A DNA stretch of 64,000 nucleotides from CAADGU01 sp964581605 (GCA_964581605.1 CAZOPF010000009.1:1-64000); one strand, 5' to 3'; shown: positions 43,038 to 52,764, counted from the stretch's first letter. Notes: generated from the sequence alone by a model not told the origin. Program-made: numbers and translations.

Positions 43038-45575
43038 ATGGCATTGCCCCAAACCAAATTGAACAATTTCTGGAATCACCAACGCACGGCCGTTTTTGCC
43101 GTTTTTGCATATGCTGGCCTCACCGTGTTGATGACCTGGCCATTAACCGCCCAACTCGGCACCCACATTCCCGGCCAGGTCGGCGATTCATTCATGCACC
43201 TGTGGACATTTCATTTTGTCAAGGATGCTCTCCTCAACGGACAATCTCCCTACTTCACCGATCAGCTCTTCTATCCTGTTGGCGTGACCCTTGTCTACCA
43301 CAACATCGCCTGGGTAAATATCGCCATCTGGTTCATACTGCAAACCCTGGTGAGCGATATAACGGCTTACACACTGATGATTATGGGGGTGTTTGTATTC
43401 AATGGGTTTGCCACCTTCCTGTTTGCCAGGGAGCTGTTTCAGGAAACAAAGGCAGCCTTTTTGTCTGGATTAGTCTGTGCGTTTTGGCCTTACATTCTGG
43501 CCCAACAAGATACGCCTAACCTGATTTTTATAGCCTGGGTACCTCTGGCATTGTTGAGTTTACGGCGGATGTTTGCCAACGGCCGTCTCCGCCATGCTCT
43601 CCTGTCTGCCCTTTTCATCACCCTCACCGGCATCACCCGTTGGCAGGTTCTGCTGATGGCCGCCCCACTCATTGGCTTTTATATTCTCTATGAGTTAGGG
43701 CGGGGCAGGGCTGCTCGCTCACGGCACACAGTGAAGTTGCTCGCCCTTATTGGGCTGCTCACCATCCTCGGCTTAACGCCACTACTTTTGCCCATCCTCT
43801 ATAACCAGTTCACCCGCACCGATCCTACAGAGCTATTTTTAGAAGAAGAGGTTTTTAGTACAGATTTATTGGGGTTTTTTCTGCCCAGCCACTATCACCC
43901 GCTTTGGGGCAAATATCTGTTTGATGCGGCCTGGCAGCTATCTGGCAATGTCCTTTACACCCCATTCCTGGGATTCACCACCCTGATTCTGGCGGGAATT
44001 GGAGTGGTAAAAAGCTGGAAAAGTTCGCGTTTCTGGCTGTTCATCGCCTTGTTTTATGCGCTGTGGGCATTGGGGGGAACACTCTATGTGAACGGCCGTG
44101 CCCTCATGCCACTACCCTATGCCCTGGCTGAAAACTCTTTCATCATGCAGACCATCCGTTTTCCAGAGCGACTCAACGTGATATTGAGCATCCCCATGGC
44201 CATCCTGGCCGGGTATGGAGCGCTGGCCCTGCTCCGCCAGCCGCGCCTAAACACACGCCGCACCTGGGTTATTGGTGGGTTGTGCCTGCTCATTCTGGCT
44301 GAGTACATCGTCACCTATCCCACATTGGAAATAGCCACACCAGATTGGTATGAAACAATCAGCGAAGAGCCGGGTGATTTTGGCATATTGGATATTCCCA
44401 TGAACATGCGCAAGATTTTTGGCAAGGAGTACATGGTGTATCAACTGGTTCACCAACGGCCGCTCGTCGAAGGGCATGTTTCTCGGCCTCCTGGTGAAGC
44501 GTATCGCTTTATTGAAAGCGTCCCCTTGTTGGCCCAAAGCCGCAACCAGAAAATGCCGCCAGCGGCCGTACCCAACGTCTCCGCCCAACTGCGGCAATTG
44601 GCCGCGGCCAACATTCGCTACCTCATCTTGCACAAAGAATACTTGCGCGAAACGGAGCTACAGGCCTGGCGCGACTGGTTAATCATTCCACCCTGGCATG
44701 AAGATGATGAACTGGTTGTGTATCGTACCGATGACGTTCACATTGACGATGAGATGCCCATTCGCTATCTATTGGCGAACGTTGGCGAGGTACAGGGGCA
44801 GTTTGGGCTGATAGCCGCCACAATTTCCCCAGAACAAACCAGACAGGGCGGATGGGTGAATGTGGCGGCACAGTGGGGTAGCGAAACGGCCGTCACCCAA
44901 AACTACAACGCCTGTCTCACCCTGACGTCAGAATCAACCCCCCCGCTCACCGTCTACTGCGGCCCCCCTTCGCCCACATGGCCTACCGCCAACTGGCAGG
45001 CCAACGAACTTGTCCACGCCCTTTATCAATTTCAGGTATCGCCTGAGTGGAGTCCCGGTATTTACCAGCTAAATGTGACGCTGGAAGATGTAAACGGGCA
45101 GCCAATGGGGCAGCCAACGGCCGTTGGCACGCTGCACATTGAAGGCATCACCCGCCAGTTCACCCCTCCCGATCCGCAATTTGCCACAAACGTCAACTGG
45201 CAAAACCTCATCACCCTGGTCGGTTATGATTTGCAAACCGAAACCGGGCAGCTAAACCTGACCCTCTATTGGCAAGCCCTGGCCGCAATGGATACTACCT
45301 ATAAATTTTTTGTGCATTTGCTGGACCCGGCCTCCGGCGAAATTGTTGCCCAGGCTGACTTTGTCTCCCAAAATTGGCAATATCCCACCAACTGGTGGGC
45401 AGAAGGGGAATATATCCCGGATCCAATCACAATCCCCATTCAGGAGTTACCCGCCGGCCGCTACCAGATCAGGCTCGGCATGTATAATCCAGACACAGGC
45501 GCCCGCTTGCATCTGGTCGCCAACGGTCTGGAATTGCCCGATGACGCATACCTCCTGCACACCATAGAAAGATAA
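43038..45575 (+). CDS. GT-C-like polytopic membrane protein with C-terminal beta domain
   Basis: An 845-aa protein: about 10-12 membrane helices in the first 430 residues, then a soluble region of about 400 residues. The first extracytoplasmic loop has QVGDSFMHLWTFHFVKDAL, with an acidic residue after the first helix as in GT-C lipid-linked-sugar glycosyltransferases; the assignment rests on topology. The C-terminal part (LTLYWQALAAMDTTYKFFVH through PAGRYQIRLGMYNP) resembles a beta-sandwich seen in Chloroflexota membrane glycosyltransferase-like proteins. CACAAT lies 8 nt before the ATG, and no ribosome-binding site is visible. Confidence 0.75.
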   Translation: MALPQTKLNNFWNHQRTAVFAVFAYAGLTVLMTWPLTAQLGTHIPGQVGDSFMHLWTFHFVKDALLNGQSPYFTDQLFYPVGVTLVYHNIAWVNIAIWFILQTLVSDITAYTLMIMGVFVFNGFATFLFARELFQETKAAFLSGLVCAFWPYILAQQDTPNLIFIAWVPLALLSLRRMFANGRLRHALLSALFITLTGITRWQVLLMAAPLIGFYILYELGRGRAARSRHTVKLLALIGLLTILGLTPLLLPILYNQFTRTDPTELFLEEEVFSTDLLGFFLPSHYHPLWGKYLFDAAWQLSGNVLYTPFLGFTTLILAGIGVVKSWKSSRFWLFIALFYALWALGGTLYVNGRALMPLPYALAENSFIMQTIRFPERLNVILSIPMAILAGYGALALLRQPRLNTRRTWVIGGLCLLILAEYIVTYPTLEIATPDWYETISEEPGDFGILDIPMNMRKIFGKEYMVYQLVHQRPLVEGHVSRPPGEAYRFIESVPLLAQSRNQKMPPAAVPNVSAQLRQLAAANIRYLILHKEYLRETELQAWRDWLIIPPWHEDDELVVYRTDDVHIDDEMPIRYLLANVGEVQGQFGLIAATISPEQTRQGGWVNVAAQWGSETAVTQNYNACLTLTSESTPPLTVYCGPPSPTWPTANWQANELVHALYQFQVSPEWSPGIYQLNVTLEDVNGQPMGQPTAVGTLHIEGITRQFTPPDPQFATNVNWQNLITLVGYDLQTETGQLNLTLYWQALAAMDTTYKFFVHLLDPASGEIVAQADFVSQNWQYPTNWWAEGEYIPDPITIPIQELPAGRYQIRLGMYNPDTGARLHLVANGLELPDDAYLLHTIER

Positions 45576-45716
45576 TACCCGTTTGAAAACAGATTCAACG
45601 CCAAGATACAAAGGGGCAAAAACACAAAGAATTTTTATAGAGTTCGCCGCCTCAGATGCGAACAGCGGGCCTCTGAGGAACACCCCCTCCTCACCCCACA
45701 AACCTTGTTTGATACA

Positions 45717-46739
45717 CTAGCCACTTGGGATCAACAACACCTTCCCCTTGTTCTTGCGGTTATGCAGGTAGTGATGGGCCAGAGGCGCGTCGGCAAAAGG
45801 GAAAGTGGTATCAATATGGGGGCGGAAAAGGGCATCGTCGTACCAGGTGATTATTTGTTGTAGATACGGCCGTAACATGGCCGACTGCCCCCACAAATGG
45901 TGCAAATCCACGCCAATCACCGCCTTGTTGTCCCGCATCAGGCGGAACGTGGAGTAAAACGGCAGCATCACCGCCCCCCGCCAATAGTGCCGCCGGGAAC
46001 GAACTTTACCGGGGGCCATACTCGACATGCCCACATGCACCAACCGGCCCGTAGGCATCACCAACCGGTAATTTTTCGGCCAATGGATTCCACCCAACGA
46101 ATCCAACACCATTTGGACGCCACGCCCACCGGTCAAATCCATCACCACCCGTTCATAATCAAAATTGCGATAATCAATGGGATGGTTCAGGCCGCGTTCT
46201 GCCAAAAAGGCATGCTTCTCTGGCGAGGCCGTGCCATACGTTTCCGCGCCCAGGATACGGCAGACATCCAACGCCGCCACGCCCAGCCCACCGCCCACAT
46301 TGTGGATGAGTACACGATCTCCTGCTCGCAAAGCCCCCATGACCACCAGCGCCAGATAGGCCAGCATATAATTGACGGGCAGCGCGGCCGCGTCTTCCAT
46401 GCTCATCCAATCCAGCTTTTTGAAGACCTGGCGGTAGGGCACACAAACCGTATCGCTGTAACCGCCATACTGAGTCAGCGCCAGCACCGCATCCCCTTCT
46501 TTGAGCGTGGGCACACCCTGAGCTACCAGATCAATCACCCCGGCCACTTCCAGGCCGGGCACAAAAGGGAGGGACGGCGCAGCGCGATCCAGCCCCATGC
46601 GGCCCATAAGATCAGCAAAACAAACGCCGGCCGCTTGCACGCGAATACGTACTTCGCCAGTGCGGGGAATGGGGTCAGGCGCGGTCTGTAATTTGAGGGT
46701 TTCCGGGGGGCCGGCTTTGCTGATCCAGATTTGCTGCAT
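45717..46739 (-). CDS. Zinc-free quinone-oxidoreductase-like MDR protein (VAT-1-like)
   Basis: A 340-aa medium-chain dehydrogenase/reductase. The N-terminal GroES-like domain includes VRIRVQAAGVCFADLMGRMG and FVPGLEVAGVI; the Rossmann domain has LIHNVGGGLGVAALDVCRIL, a G-G-G-x-G-type NADPH-binding motif, and VVMDLTGGRGVQMVLDSLGG. Cys/His zinc ligands are absent. The HY/RR region (KVRSRRHYWRGAVMLPFYS) fits the VAT-1/QOR-like branch. ATG 46737-46739 is preferred over an upstream TTG. Upstream lie two stacked inverted repeats (46742-46805). Confidence 0.9.
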   Translation of the reverse strand: MQQIWISKAGPPETLKLQTAPDPIPRTGEVRIRVQAAGVCFADLMGRMGLDRAAPSLPFVPGLEVAGVIDLVAQGVPTLKEGDAVLALTQYGGYSDTVCVPYRQVFKKLDWMSMEDAAALPVNYMLAYLALVVMGALRAGDRVLIHNVGGGLGVAALDVCRILGAETYGTASPEKHAFLAERGLNHPIDYRNFDYERVVMDLTGGRGVQMVLDSLGGIHWPKNYRLVMPTGRLVHVGMSSMAPGKVRSRRHYWRGAVMLPFYSTFRLMRDNKAVIGVDLHHLWGQSAMLRPYLQQIITWYDDALFRPHIDTTFPFADAPLAHHYLHNRKNKGKVLLIPSG

Positions 46740-46741
46740 AC

Positions 46742-46805
46742 TCAACTTTCAAAAGTTCAACCCTTAAAAAAGTTCAACTTTTTAGAGAAGTTGAACTTTT
46801 CTAGA
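46742..46805. repeat. AAAGTTCAACTT hairpins
   Basis: Three AGTTCAAC/GTTGAACT units alternate in orientation; a 13-bp perfect inverted repeat (AAAAGTTCAACTT / complement) is included. It lies directly upstream of the quinone oxidoreductase start. With 46935-46992 it makes up most of the roughly 300-bp space before the hybrid kinase; the rest holds nothing I recognise. Confidence 0.8.
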
Positions 46806-46934
46806 ATTTTCCACCTGGCAAGTATAGCGTTAAAATGGGGGTGGGCACAGCACAGTACAGATTGGGGAGTGTCTGGCCTGGTAACGGGTACTAGAATAGG
46901 AAAGATGGCCCAGTGCTTGATGAATGGTCAAGAG

Positions 46935-46992
46935 AGTGAACAGTAAACAGTAAACACAGTAGACTGCTCACTGTTCACTGTCCACTGTTCAC
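46935..46992. repeat. AGTGAAC/AGTAAAC heptamer array with complement
   Basis: Tandem AGTAAAC heptamers followed by ACTGTTC-type units in the opposite orientation, giving an imperfect hairpin. It lies about 45 nt upstream of the hybrid histidine kinase. Confidence 0.85.
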
Positions 46993-47037
46993 TTTTATTT
47001 TACAGTTGGCAATGCAGTAATAACCAGAGTTTGCCAT

Positions 47038-49062
47038 ATGTTGAATCCGTTGTTAGCAGCACAGTTAAGAGAGTTTGGTCTGGAGGATGGGCAGACACCT
47101 GACGCAGAGACGTGGGCCGTACTGCTGGCGCGTGTTAGCCAGACATATGGGCAGCGGGCGGCAGAGCAAGATCGTTTGCAGGCCGTGCTGGATAATGTGG
47201 CTGATGCGATTATTACGTTTGATGAACACGGCCGTATTGAATGGTTCAACCGTGCCGCCGAGCAAATGTTTGGTTATCGGGCTGTGGAGGTAATTGGCGC
47301 GGATTTGGAACTGCTGCTGCCAAACCGTGACCGCTACCAGATTGAGCAAGATGCGCTGGCGCTGCAAACGGACAAACAAGACGGCCGTGCCGACATCGTG
47401 AGTATTCGCAACGAAATTGCCGGGCAACGGCAGGACGGCAGCCTCTTCCCGCTCGACTTCACCATCAGCCAGATGATGGTACAGGGAGAGCGCCAGTTTA
47501 TTGCCATTGCCCGTGACATTACAACCCGCAAAGAGGCGGAGCAGGCAATTTGGGCAGCGAAGGATGCGGCCGAGGCGGCCAATCTCGCAAAAACCCAATT
47601 TTTAGCCAACACCAGCCACGAGATTCGCACCCCATTAAACGCCATTGTGGGGCTGACCAGCCTGCTGCTGGATACGGAATTGACGCCTGACCAGCAGACG
47701 TTTGTGGAGATTGCTCGACGCAGCAGCCATACGCTGCTGGCTATTTTGAATGATATTTTAGACCTGTCGCGGATTGAAGCGCGGCAGTTGTCGTTGGAGT
47801 TACGGCCGTACCACCTGCGGGCCAGTGTGAATGAAGTCCTCAATTTGCTCAAGACCAATGCCGATGAAAAGAAACTGAAGTTGGAAGCGCGTTTTGCGCC
47901 CGATGTGCCCCAGGTGTTTGTGGGGGATGGCGACCGGCTGCGGCAGGTGTTGCTGAATCTGGTGAGCAACGCCATCAAATTTACCCATATCGGGGCGATT
48001 TTGGTGCAGGTAGACGGCCGTTACCTGGACCCTACCACCTATGAAATTCACTTTTCGGTGCAGGATACGGGCATTGGCCTGCCGCCCGATTACCGTGAAT
48101 GGCTGTTCCAACCGTTTCATCGGGGGCACGCCGGGCGCAGTCGCCGCTACAGTGGCGCGGGGCTGGGGCTGACCATTTCGCAGCGGTTGGTGGAATTGAT
48201 GGGCGGGCGCATTTGGGCGGAGAGCGCGTCGGGCAAAGGCTCTAACTTTCACGTTTCCATTCCCAGCCCGGTGACAGAGCAGCCCTTACCCACCGCGCCG
48301 ACATGGGAACGGGTGCGGCCGTTTGACCCCGATATGGCCCAACAACTCCCCCTGCGCATTTTGGTGGCCGAGGACAACATTACCAACCAGAAGGTGATGG
48401 TTTGGATGTTGGAGCATCTGGGCTACCGGCCAGATGTGGCGGGCAATGGGCTGGAAGTGTTAACCCTCCTGCAACGCCACCCGTATGATGTGATTTTGAT
48501 GGATTTGCACATGCCAGAGATGGACGGCCGTATCACCACCCAGACCATCCGCGCCACTTTGCCAGCAGAGGAACAGCCCTGGATTATTGCCGTTACGGCC
48601 GATGTGCTGCACGAAAGCCGCCAGGATATTCTGGCCGATGGGCTGAATGATTTTCTGAGCAAACCGTTGCAAGCAGAGATGCTGATTACGGCGTTATGCC
48701 GCTACCCGACGGCCCAGGTGAGTAGCGAAGCCCAGACGTGGCCCGTTGACCGCGCCCTGCTCAACCAGGTGACGGGCGGAGATAGTGCCCGGTTAGCGGA
48801 GCTGATGCACATTTTCCAGAGTGAAAGTGACCAGTTATTGGCGCAGTTGCACACGGCCGTAGCCACCGATGACCTGGAAACGGCCCGCCACATGGCTCAC
48901 GCCCTCAAGGGAAGCTGCGCCACAATGGGCATGGTTTCGTTGGAGCCGTTGTTCCGCGAGATTGAAACGATGGCCCGCCACCGCGACCAATATATTGCCG
49001 CCAAAGTGACGATGGCGATTGCCGAGTATGACCGGGTGCTGCTGGCGATGCGTAATGGGTGA
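47038..49062 (+). CDS. Hybrid histidine kinase (PAS-HisKA-HATPase-REC-HPt)
   Basis: A 674-aa multi-step phosphorelay kinase without membrane segments. Order: N-terminal coiled region, PAS domain (VLDNVADAIITFDEHGRIEW, about 45-165), HisKA with H-box TSHEIRTPLNAI (His194), HATPase with NLVSNAIKFTH, DTGIGLP and GAGLGLTISQRL, receiver RILVAEDNITNQKV with phospho-acceptor Asp489 (ILMDLHMPEMDG), and a C-terminal HPt domain with His621 (MAHALKGSCATMGM). All phosphotransfer residues are present. No response regulator with an output domain is adjacent, so the target is unknown. Confidence 0.95.
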   Translation: MLNPLLAAQLREFGLEDGQTPDAETWAVLLARVSQTYGQRAAEQDRLQAVLDNVADAIITFDEHGRIEWFNRAAEQMFGYRAVEVIGADLELLLPNRDRYQIEQDALALQTDKQDGRADIVSIRNEIAGQRQDGSLFPLDFTISQMMVQGERQFIAIARDITTRKEAEQAIWAAKDAAEAANLAKTQFLANTSHEIRTPLNAIVGLTSLLLDTELTPDQQTFVEIARRSSHTLLAILNDILDLSRIEARQLSLELRPYHLRASVNEVLNLLKTNADEKKLKLEARFAPDVPQVFVGDGDRLRQVLLNLVSNAIKFTHIGAILVQVDGRYLDPTTYEIHFSVQDTGIGLPPDYREWLFQPFHRGHAGRSRRYSGAGLGLTISQRLVELMGGRIWAESASGKGSNFHVSIPSPVTEQPLPTAPTWERVRPFDPDMAQQLPLRILVAEDNITNQKVMVWMLEHLGYRPDVAGNGLEVLTLLQRHPYDVILMDLHMPEMDGRITTQTIRATLPAEEQPWIIAVTADVLHESRQDILADGLNDFLSKPLQAEMLITALCRYPTAQVSSEAQTWPVDRALLNQVTGGDSARLAELMHIFQSESDQLLAQLHTAVATDDLETARHMAHALKGSCATMGMVSLEPLFREIETMARHRDQYIAAKVTMAIAEYDRVLLAMRNG

Positions 49063-49127
49063 TGGGTGATGAGGGGAAGATGTGCTGAACGCCCCTGGTA
49101 TGTGGCGATCTTGCCAGTATAACGGCT

Positions 49128-50399
49128 TCAGCTGATACGTTGCCGCCAATGATCTAAATCTGACGGGGCAGCCACATGATAGGCCGCAAAACCGAGGCGA
49201 CGTGCCCGTTCCCGCACTCGGCCAAATTCAGCATTTGGCTCAACGGCAATCAATACCGGGTTATAACCAGCACGGGCTAACTGATGCAGCGTCTGGCAAA
49301 CCGGTTCGCTTCCCTGGGCTGTAATAACCAAAATAGTGACACCCCAACTGAGATGAGCAGTGGCTTTGGTTGCCCAGGCCGTCAGCGGCACACTGTTTTC
49401 GTTTTCAATGCGGGCCAGTCGTTCCAAAATTTTCATCAGATGATTACGGCCGTGACGGGGTGGAATGGCCGGCGGCAAAAGAGCTATAGGGTCTTCTGCA
49501 CCCAACAAGATAGTCTGGCGCAGCAAACGGCCGCTTTCTTCATCAAATGCCGTGCCTTCCCCCATGGCCAGTGGGTCAATGCCATTGGTGATCAGCCCCA
49601 CCGCCTGCCGTTGGTCAACCAGATGCGCGGCCAGCGAAGCGGCCACTTCAATGGCCCACTCTATCGTGTTAGCGCGGGATTGGCGGGAATAGGAATCGGT
49701 GTGCAGGTCAAGGAGCACGGCCGTTTCCAACGAAATAGCCGGTTCATACGTCTTCACCAAAAGCTGCCGGGTATGCGCACTGGTTTTCCAATTTATCTGG
49801 CGTAAAGAGTCGCCTGAACGAAACTCGCGGATGCCCATCGGCCGTGCCGGGTCAGCAAAAAGTCGCTGGTGGCTGGCCAATACCCCAAATGGCAGGCGCG
49901 AAGGCAGCCCCAACTGAACCAACGGGGTAATGCGCGGATAAATGGTGATGTATTCGGCCGGCAGTTGGGCGTGGCGTTCCGGCTGGATGCCAAAGAGATC
50001 GCCCATGGTCAGGCGCAGCGGGCCAATCTGGTAAAAGCCTCGCCGCCGGGCCGCAATCGTATAAGTAAGCACAACCCGTTTTTTTCGCCCCAAAGCCACC
50101 ACCTCATTGATCCCCTTTCCTTGCCGCAAATAGACGGCCACGCTTTCCACCACACGCACCCAGGGCAAAGGAATACGCCCCACATTTTCCAGGTGAATGG
50201 CTATAGTCACCGTTTCACCCCAAAAAGAATGGCTGGCATACTCCCGCCTGCTATAGAGATTTTTTATAGCGCGGGGTGTTGCCCACCGGCTCCAGATATA
50301 CACCCCCAGGCAAACGTAAAGAATATAAAAAACAAAGTCCACCTGCAGGAAGAAGGCTATCACCAGGAAAATGAGGATGAGGGTGGAAAACTGGTTCAT
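49128..50399 (-). CDS. DUF58-domain protein
   Basis: A 423-aa protein with two N-terminal membrane helices (FSTLILIFLVIAFFLQVDFV, FYILYVCLGVYIW), an extracytoplasmic beta-rich part, and the DUF58 domain with GIREFRSGDSLRQINWKTSA, its diagnostic segment, followed by a von Willebrand A-like region with ETAVLLDLHTDSYS. DUF58 proteins are usually encoded beside a MoxR ATPase, as here: the MoxR gene lies 47 nt upstream on the same strand. Together they are thought to act as a chaperone or assembly factor for a client complex. Confidence 0.93.
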   Translation of the reverse strand: MNQFSTLILIFLVIAFFLQVDFVFYILYVCLGVYIWSRWATPRAIKNLYSRREYASHSFWGETVTIAIHLENVGRIPLPWVRVVESVAVYLRQGKGINEVVALGRKKRVVLTYTIAARRRGFYQIGPLRLTMGDLFGIQPERHAQLPAEYITIYPRITPLVQLGLPSRLPFGVLASHQRLFADPARPMGIREFRSGDSLRQINWKTSAHTRQLLVKTYEPAISLETAVLLDLHTDSYSRQSRANTIEWAIEVAASLAAHLVDQRQAVGLITNGIDPLAMGEGTAFDEESGRLLRQTILLGAEDPIALLPPAIPPRHGRNHLMKILERLARIENENSVPLTAWATKATAHLSWGVTILVITAQGSEPVCQTLHQLARAGYNPVLIAVEPNAEFGRVRERARRLGFAAYHVAAPSDLDHWRQRIS

Positions 50400-50446
50400 G
50401 GGGATTTATGAATCAGGAATTATGAATTATGAAACGGGTTCACAAT

Positions 50447-51391
50447 TCATAATTCTCCTATGTCCAGCGGCGTGTCTTTGAGGATGTCGGCCAGGATGCG
50501 GGCGGTGGTGAGGCCCCGCAGGGCGCTTTCGGGGTGGATGAGGCAGCGGTGGGCCAGGAGGGATGGGGCCAGGGTTTTCACGTCGTCGGGCAGGGTGTAG
50601 TCACGGCCGTGCATGGCTGCATAAGCCTGAATCCCCCGGTACAGGGCATGGCTGCCGCGCGGGCTGGCCCCCAACACCAAATCTTTGTGGCGGCGGGTGG
50701 CAAACACCAGACGTACAATGTATTCACGCACGGTGTCATCCACATGCACCTGCCATACTTGCTGCGCCAGTTCCGGCAGGCGGCTGCCATCCACCACCTG
50801 TGCCAATGTCTCAATAGGATGTACGCCGCCCAGGTTGAGCAGCATCTGGCCTTCCGCTTTCTCATCCAGATACCCCAGGCTCACCTTCATAAAAAAGCGG
50901 TCAAGCTGCGCTTCCGGCAACGGGAACGTGCCCTCATACTCCACCGGATTTTGCGTGGCCATGACAAAAAACGGCCGTGCCAACGGATACGTCACCCCAT
51001 CCACCGTCACCTGTCGCTCCCCCATCGCTTCTAGTAAAGCGGATTGGGTACGTGGCGTAGCCCGGTTAATCTCATCGGCCAGCAAAATGTGGGTAAAGGC
51101 AGGGCCGGGGATGAAGGTGAACTTTTGCTGCTGCTGGTCAAAAATAGAGACGCCGGTCACATCGTTGGGCAGCAGGTCGGGGGTGCATTGCAGCCGCTTA
51201 AACTGGATACCCAGGCTGACGGCGAAGGCACGCGCCAGCATCGTCTTACCCACACCAGGCACATCTTCCAGCAGGGCGTGCCCTTCACACAACAACGCCA
51301 CCGCCAGCAGTTCCAGCGCCGGCCGTTTGCCGATGATAACCCTTTCTACATTGTCAATCAGTTGTTGGGTGAATGTCTGGATTTCTTGCAT
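50447..51391 (-). CDS. MoxR-family AAA+ ATPase
   Basis: A 314-aa MoxR ATPase. Walker A EDVPGVGKTMLARAFA, Walker B HILLADEINRATPRTQSALL, sensor 1 FVMATQNPVEYEGTFPLPEA and the C-terminal lid with LGASPRGSHALYRG are all typical. The start at 51389-51391 (MQEIQTFTQQ) excludes codons that would translate the 31-bp palindrome upstream. The gene precedes the DUF58 gene. The transcription unit may include the nucleotidyltransferase gene further upstream, whose stop lies in that palindrome. Confidence 0.94.
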   Translation of the reverse strand: MQEIQTFTQQLIDNVERVIIGKRPALELLAVALLCEGHALLEDVPGVGKTMLARAFAVSLGIQFKRLQCTPDLLPNDVTGVSIFDQQQQKFTFIPGPAFTHILLADEINRATPRTQSALLEAMGERQVTVDGVTYPLARPFFVMATQNPVEYEGTFPLPEAQLDRFFMKVSLGYLDEKAEGQMLLNLGGVHPIETLAQVVDGSRLPELAQQVWQVHVDDTVREYIVRLVFATRRHKDLVLGASPRGSHALYRGIQAYAAMHGRDYTLPDDVKTLAPSLLAHRCLIHPESALRGLTTARILADILKDTPLDIGEL

Positions 51392-51403
51392 GGCAGGTGA
51401 ATT

Positions 51404-51434
51404 GGTAGAGACGTTGCAATGCAACGTCTCTACC
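51404..51434. repeat. GTAGAGACGTTGCA palindrome
   Basis: Arms 51404-51418 and 51420-51434 are perfect 15-bp complements around a single base. The stop codon of the nucleotidyltransferase gene (51430-51432) lies inside the right arm. Confidence 0.9.
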
Positions 51435-52203
51435 TTTTATTTTGCATCAACTTCTGAATTTCATTTTCAAACCGGGTATCCGGCATATACAGGAGTTGCA
51501 GACGGCGGATAACGGCCGTGCGTGCCGCCAGATAGGCCGCTAACAATTCGCGCAAATGGGATGCCGTAGCCTTTGTATCCTGATTAAAATAAGCGGTGAG
51601 CAAACCCTGGCGTGCCGGTTCTTCTGGTGGCAGCAGCGCCAGCAGGGGTGGCAGGGTGAAATGCAGCAGCTCCAGGTAAATGGTGAACGGTTTGTCCCGG
51701 TCACCACGTAACACCTGCCGGTAAACGTCCCAAAACATCACCCAAAAGCGTTCGTCAAGCTGTTCCAGTTCGGCAGCCGTCATTCGCGCCAGCGGCAGCA
51801 CCGCCTGGGCGCAGGCCGCCTGATACTGTCCTGCCCAGCCATCATAATCCTTCAAAATGCGGAGGTCTCGATCCCAGGGGTTGGGCAGCAGCGACAGCGT
51901 TTCGTACCGGTAATCCACTTTCGCGCCGTTGCTGTAGAGGGTGATGTGAAAGTACGGCCGTACATGCACCGCATCAAACGAGCGGGCGGGCACATAAGGC
52001 ATCACGGAGCGCACAAACTCCCGCCGACTGGCCCAGGCGGCCTCTCTGGTCGGCTCATCGGCAAAGACCAGAGCCACATCCAGGTCAGAATAGGCGTCGT
52101 CGCGGCGACGGCCGTAAGACCCTGCCAGAAAACAAACCAGTATCGGCCGTTCGGCCAACACCCGCTGCTGCAACCGTGTAATGACCCGCTCTTGTTCAAA
52201 CAT
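51430..52203 (-). CDS. Nucleotidyltransferase-domain protein
   Basis: A 257-aa protein with a polymerase-beta-type nucleotidyltransferase core: LAGSYGRRRDDAYSDLDVAL carries the GS motif and the two Asp of D-x-D. The rest is helical with an aromatic segment (ERFWVMFWDVYRQVLRGDRD), as in aminoglycoside-adenylyltransferase-like or MNT/HEPN-related proteins; the substrate cannot be told. The start at 52201-52203 (MFEQERVITR) is used because longer frames translate the CGGTAAT and GGTGGCT repeat arrays upstream. Confidence 0.85.
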   Translation of the reverse strand: MFEQERVITRLQQRVLAERPILVCFLAGSYGRRRDDAYSDLDVALVFADEPTREAAWASRREFVRSVMPYVPARSFDAVHVRPYFHITLYSNGAKVDYRYETLSLLPNPWDRDLRILKDYDGWAGQYQAACAQAVLPLARMTAAELEQLDERFWVMFWDVYRQVLRGDRDKPFTIYLELLHFTLPPLLALLPPEEPARQGLLTAYFNQDTKATASHLRELLAAYLAARTAVIRRLQLLYMPDTRFENEIQKLMQNKR

Positions 52204-52210
52204 GAACCAT

Positions 52211-52244
52211 AATCGGTAATCGGTAATCGGTAATCGGTAATCGG
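52211..52244. repeat. AATCGGT heptamer array
   Basis: About five perfect tandem copies of the heptamer AATCGGT, directly upstream of the nucleotidyltransferase start. No complementary arm is present. Related CGATTA units occur near 22120-22170, 34433-34468 and 60405-60434. Confidence 0.9.
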
Positions 52245-52293
52245 AGGGGATTATACTCCGTTTCACGTGATATAATAGGCACAATCTGAGGTT

Positions 52294-52334
52294 GGTGGCT
52301 GGCGGCTGGTGGTTTGTACCAGCCACCAGCCACC
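52294..52334. repeat. GGCTGGT heptamer hairpin
   Basis: GGTGGCTGGCGGCTGG and its complement pair with one mismatch around a 9-nt loop. It lies between TATAAT (52271-52276) and the start of the gene at 52369, so it would be in that gene's leader. Confidence 0.85.
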
Positions 52335-52368
52335 AATAACCAGCCACTACTCACAAGGAGAAAACAGG

Positions 52369-52764
52369 ATGCATATTCAAATCACTGATGTTTTGTATGA
52401 CGCAGAAACGCATCTGGTGATGGTTGAATTTTCCAATCCATTTGGCGTGGGGGTAGGCGAGTGGCGCGGGGAAACCGCCCCTGAACGATACAGCCATCAT
52501 CGCGTGGAAATTGAAACGGCCAGCCGCCTGACCTGGGGCCAGGATATTGTGCCCGCCCCAGATGAGCACTTCATCATGGACTATGACTTGAACCAATTGG
52601 TCACATTACAGGGCAAATTGGAATCAACCCAACCTGATGGTGTGGCCTATGTGCTGATTGGCGCAGCACTGGTGACGGTGAAAACCATCGGCGATCCTTT
52701 GCCCCTGGATAGTTTTGTTCGTGTTCATGCCGATAAAATCATCCTTTTCCCCTATGAAGTATAA
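52369..52764 (+). CDS. Hypothetical protein
   Basis: A 131-aa soluble protein, MHIQITDVLYDAETHLVMVE, beta-strand-rich and acidic, with no signal peptide or membrane helix. I recognise no family. The start has AAGGAG (52355-52360) 8 nt upstream, and a TATAAT box lies at 52271-52276. The stop codon overlaps the start region of the beta-helix gene by 11 nt, so the two are coupled. The product could be a cytoplasmic partner, but nothing in the sequence shows it. Confidence 0.8.
   Translation: MHIQITDVLYDAETHLVMVEFSNPFGVGVGEWRGETAPERYSHHRVEIETASRLTWGQDIVPAPDEHFIMDYDLNQLVTLQGKLESTQPDGVAYVLIGAALVTVKTIGDPLPLDSFVRVHADKIILFPYEV

Noticed and set aside
52211..52244. Tandem AATCGGT array as a CRISPR array
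   Set aside because: Units are 7 nt and directly adjacent, with no spacers, and no cas genes are in the window. The same applies to the other period 7-8 arrays.
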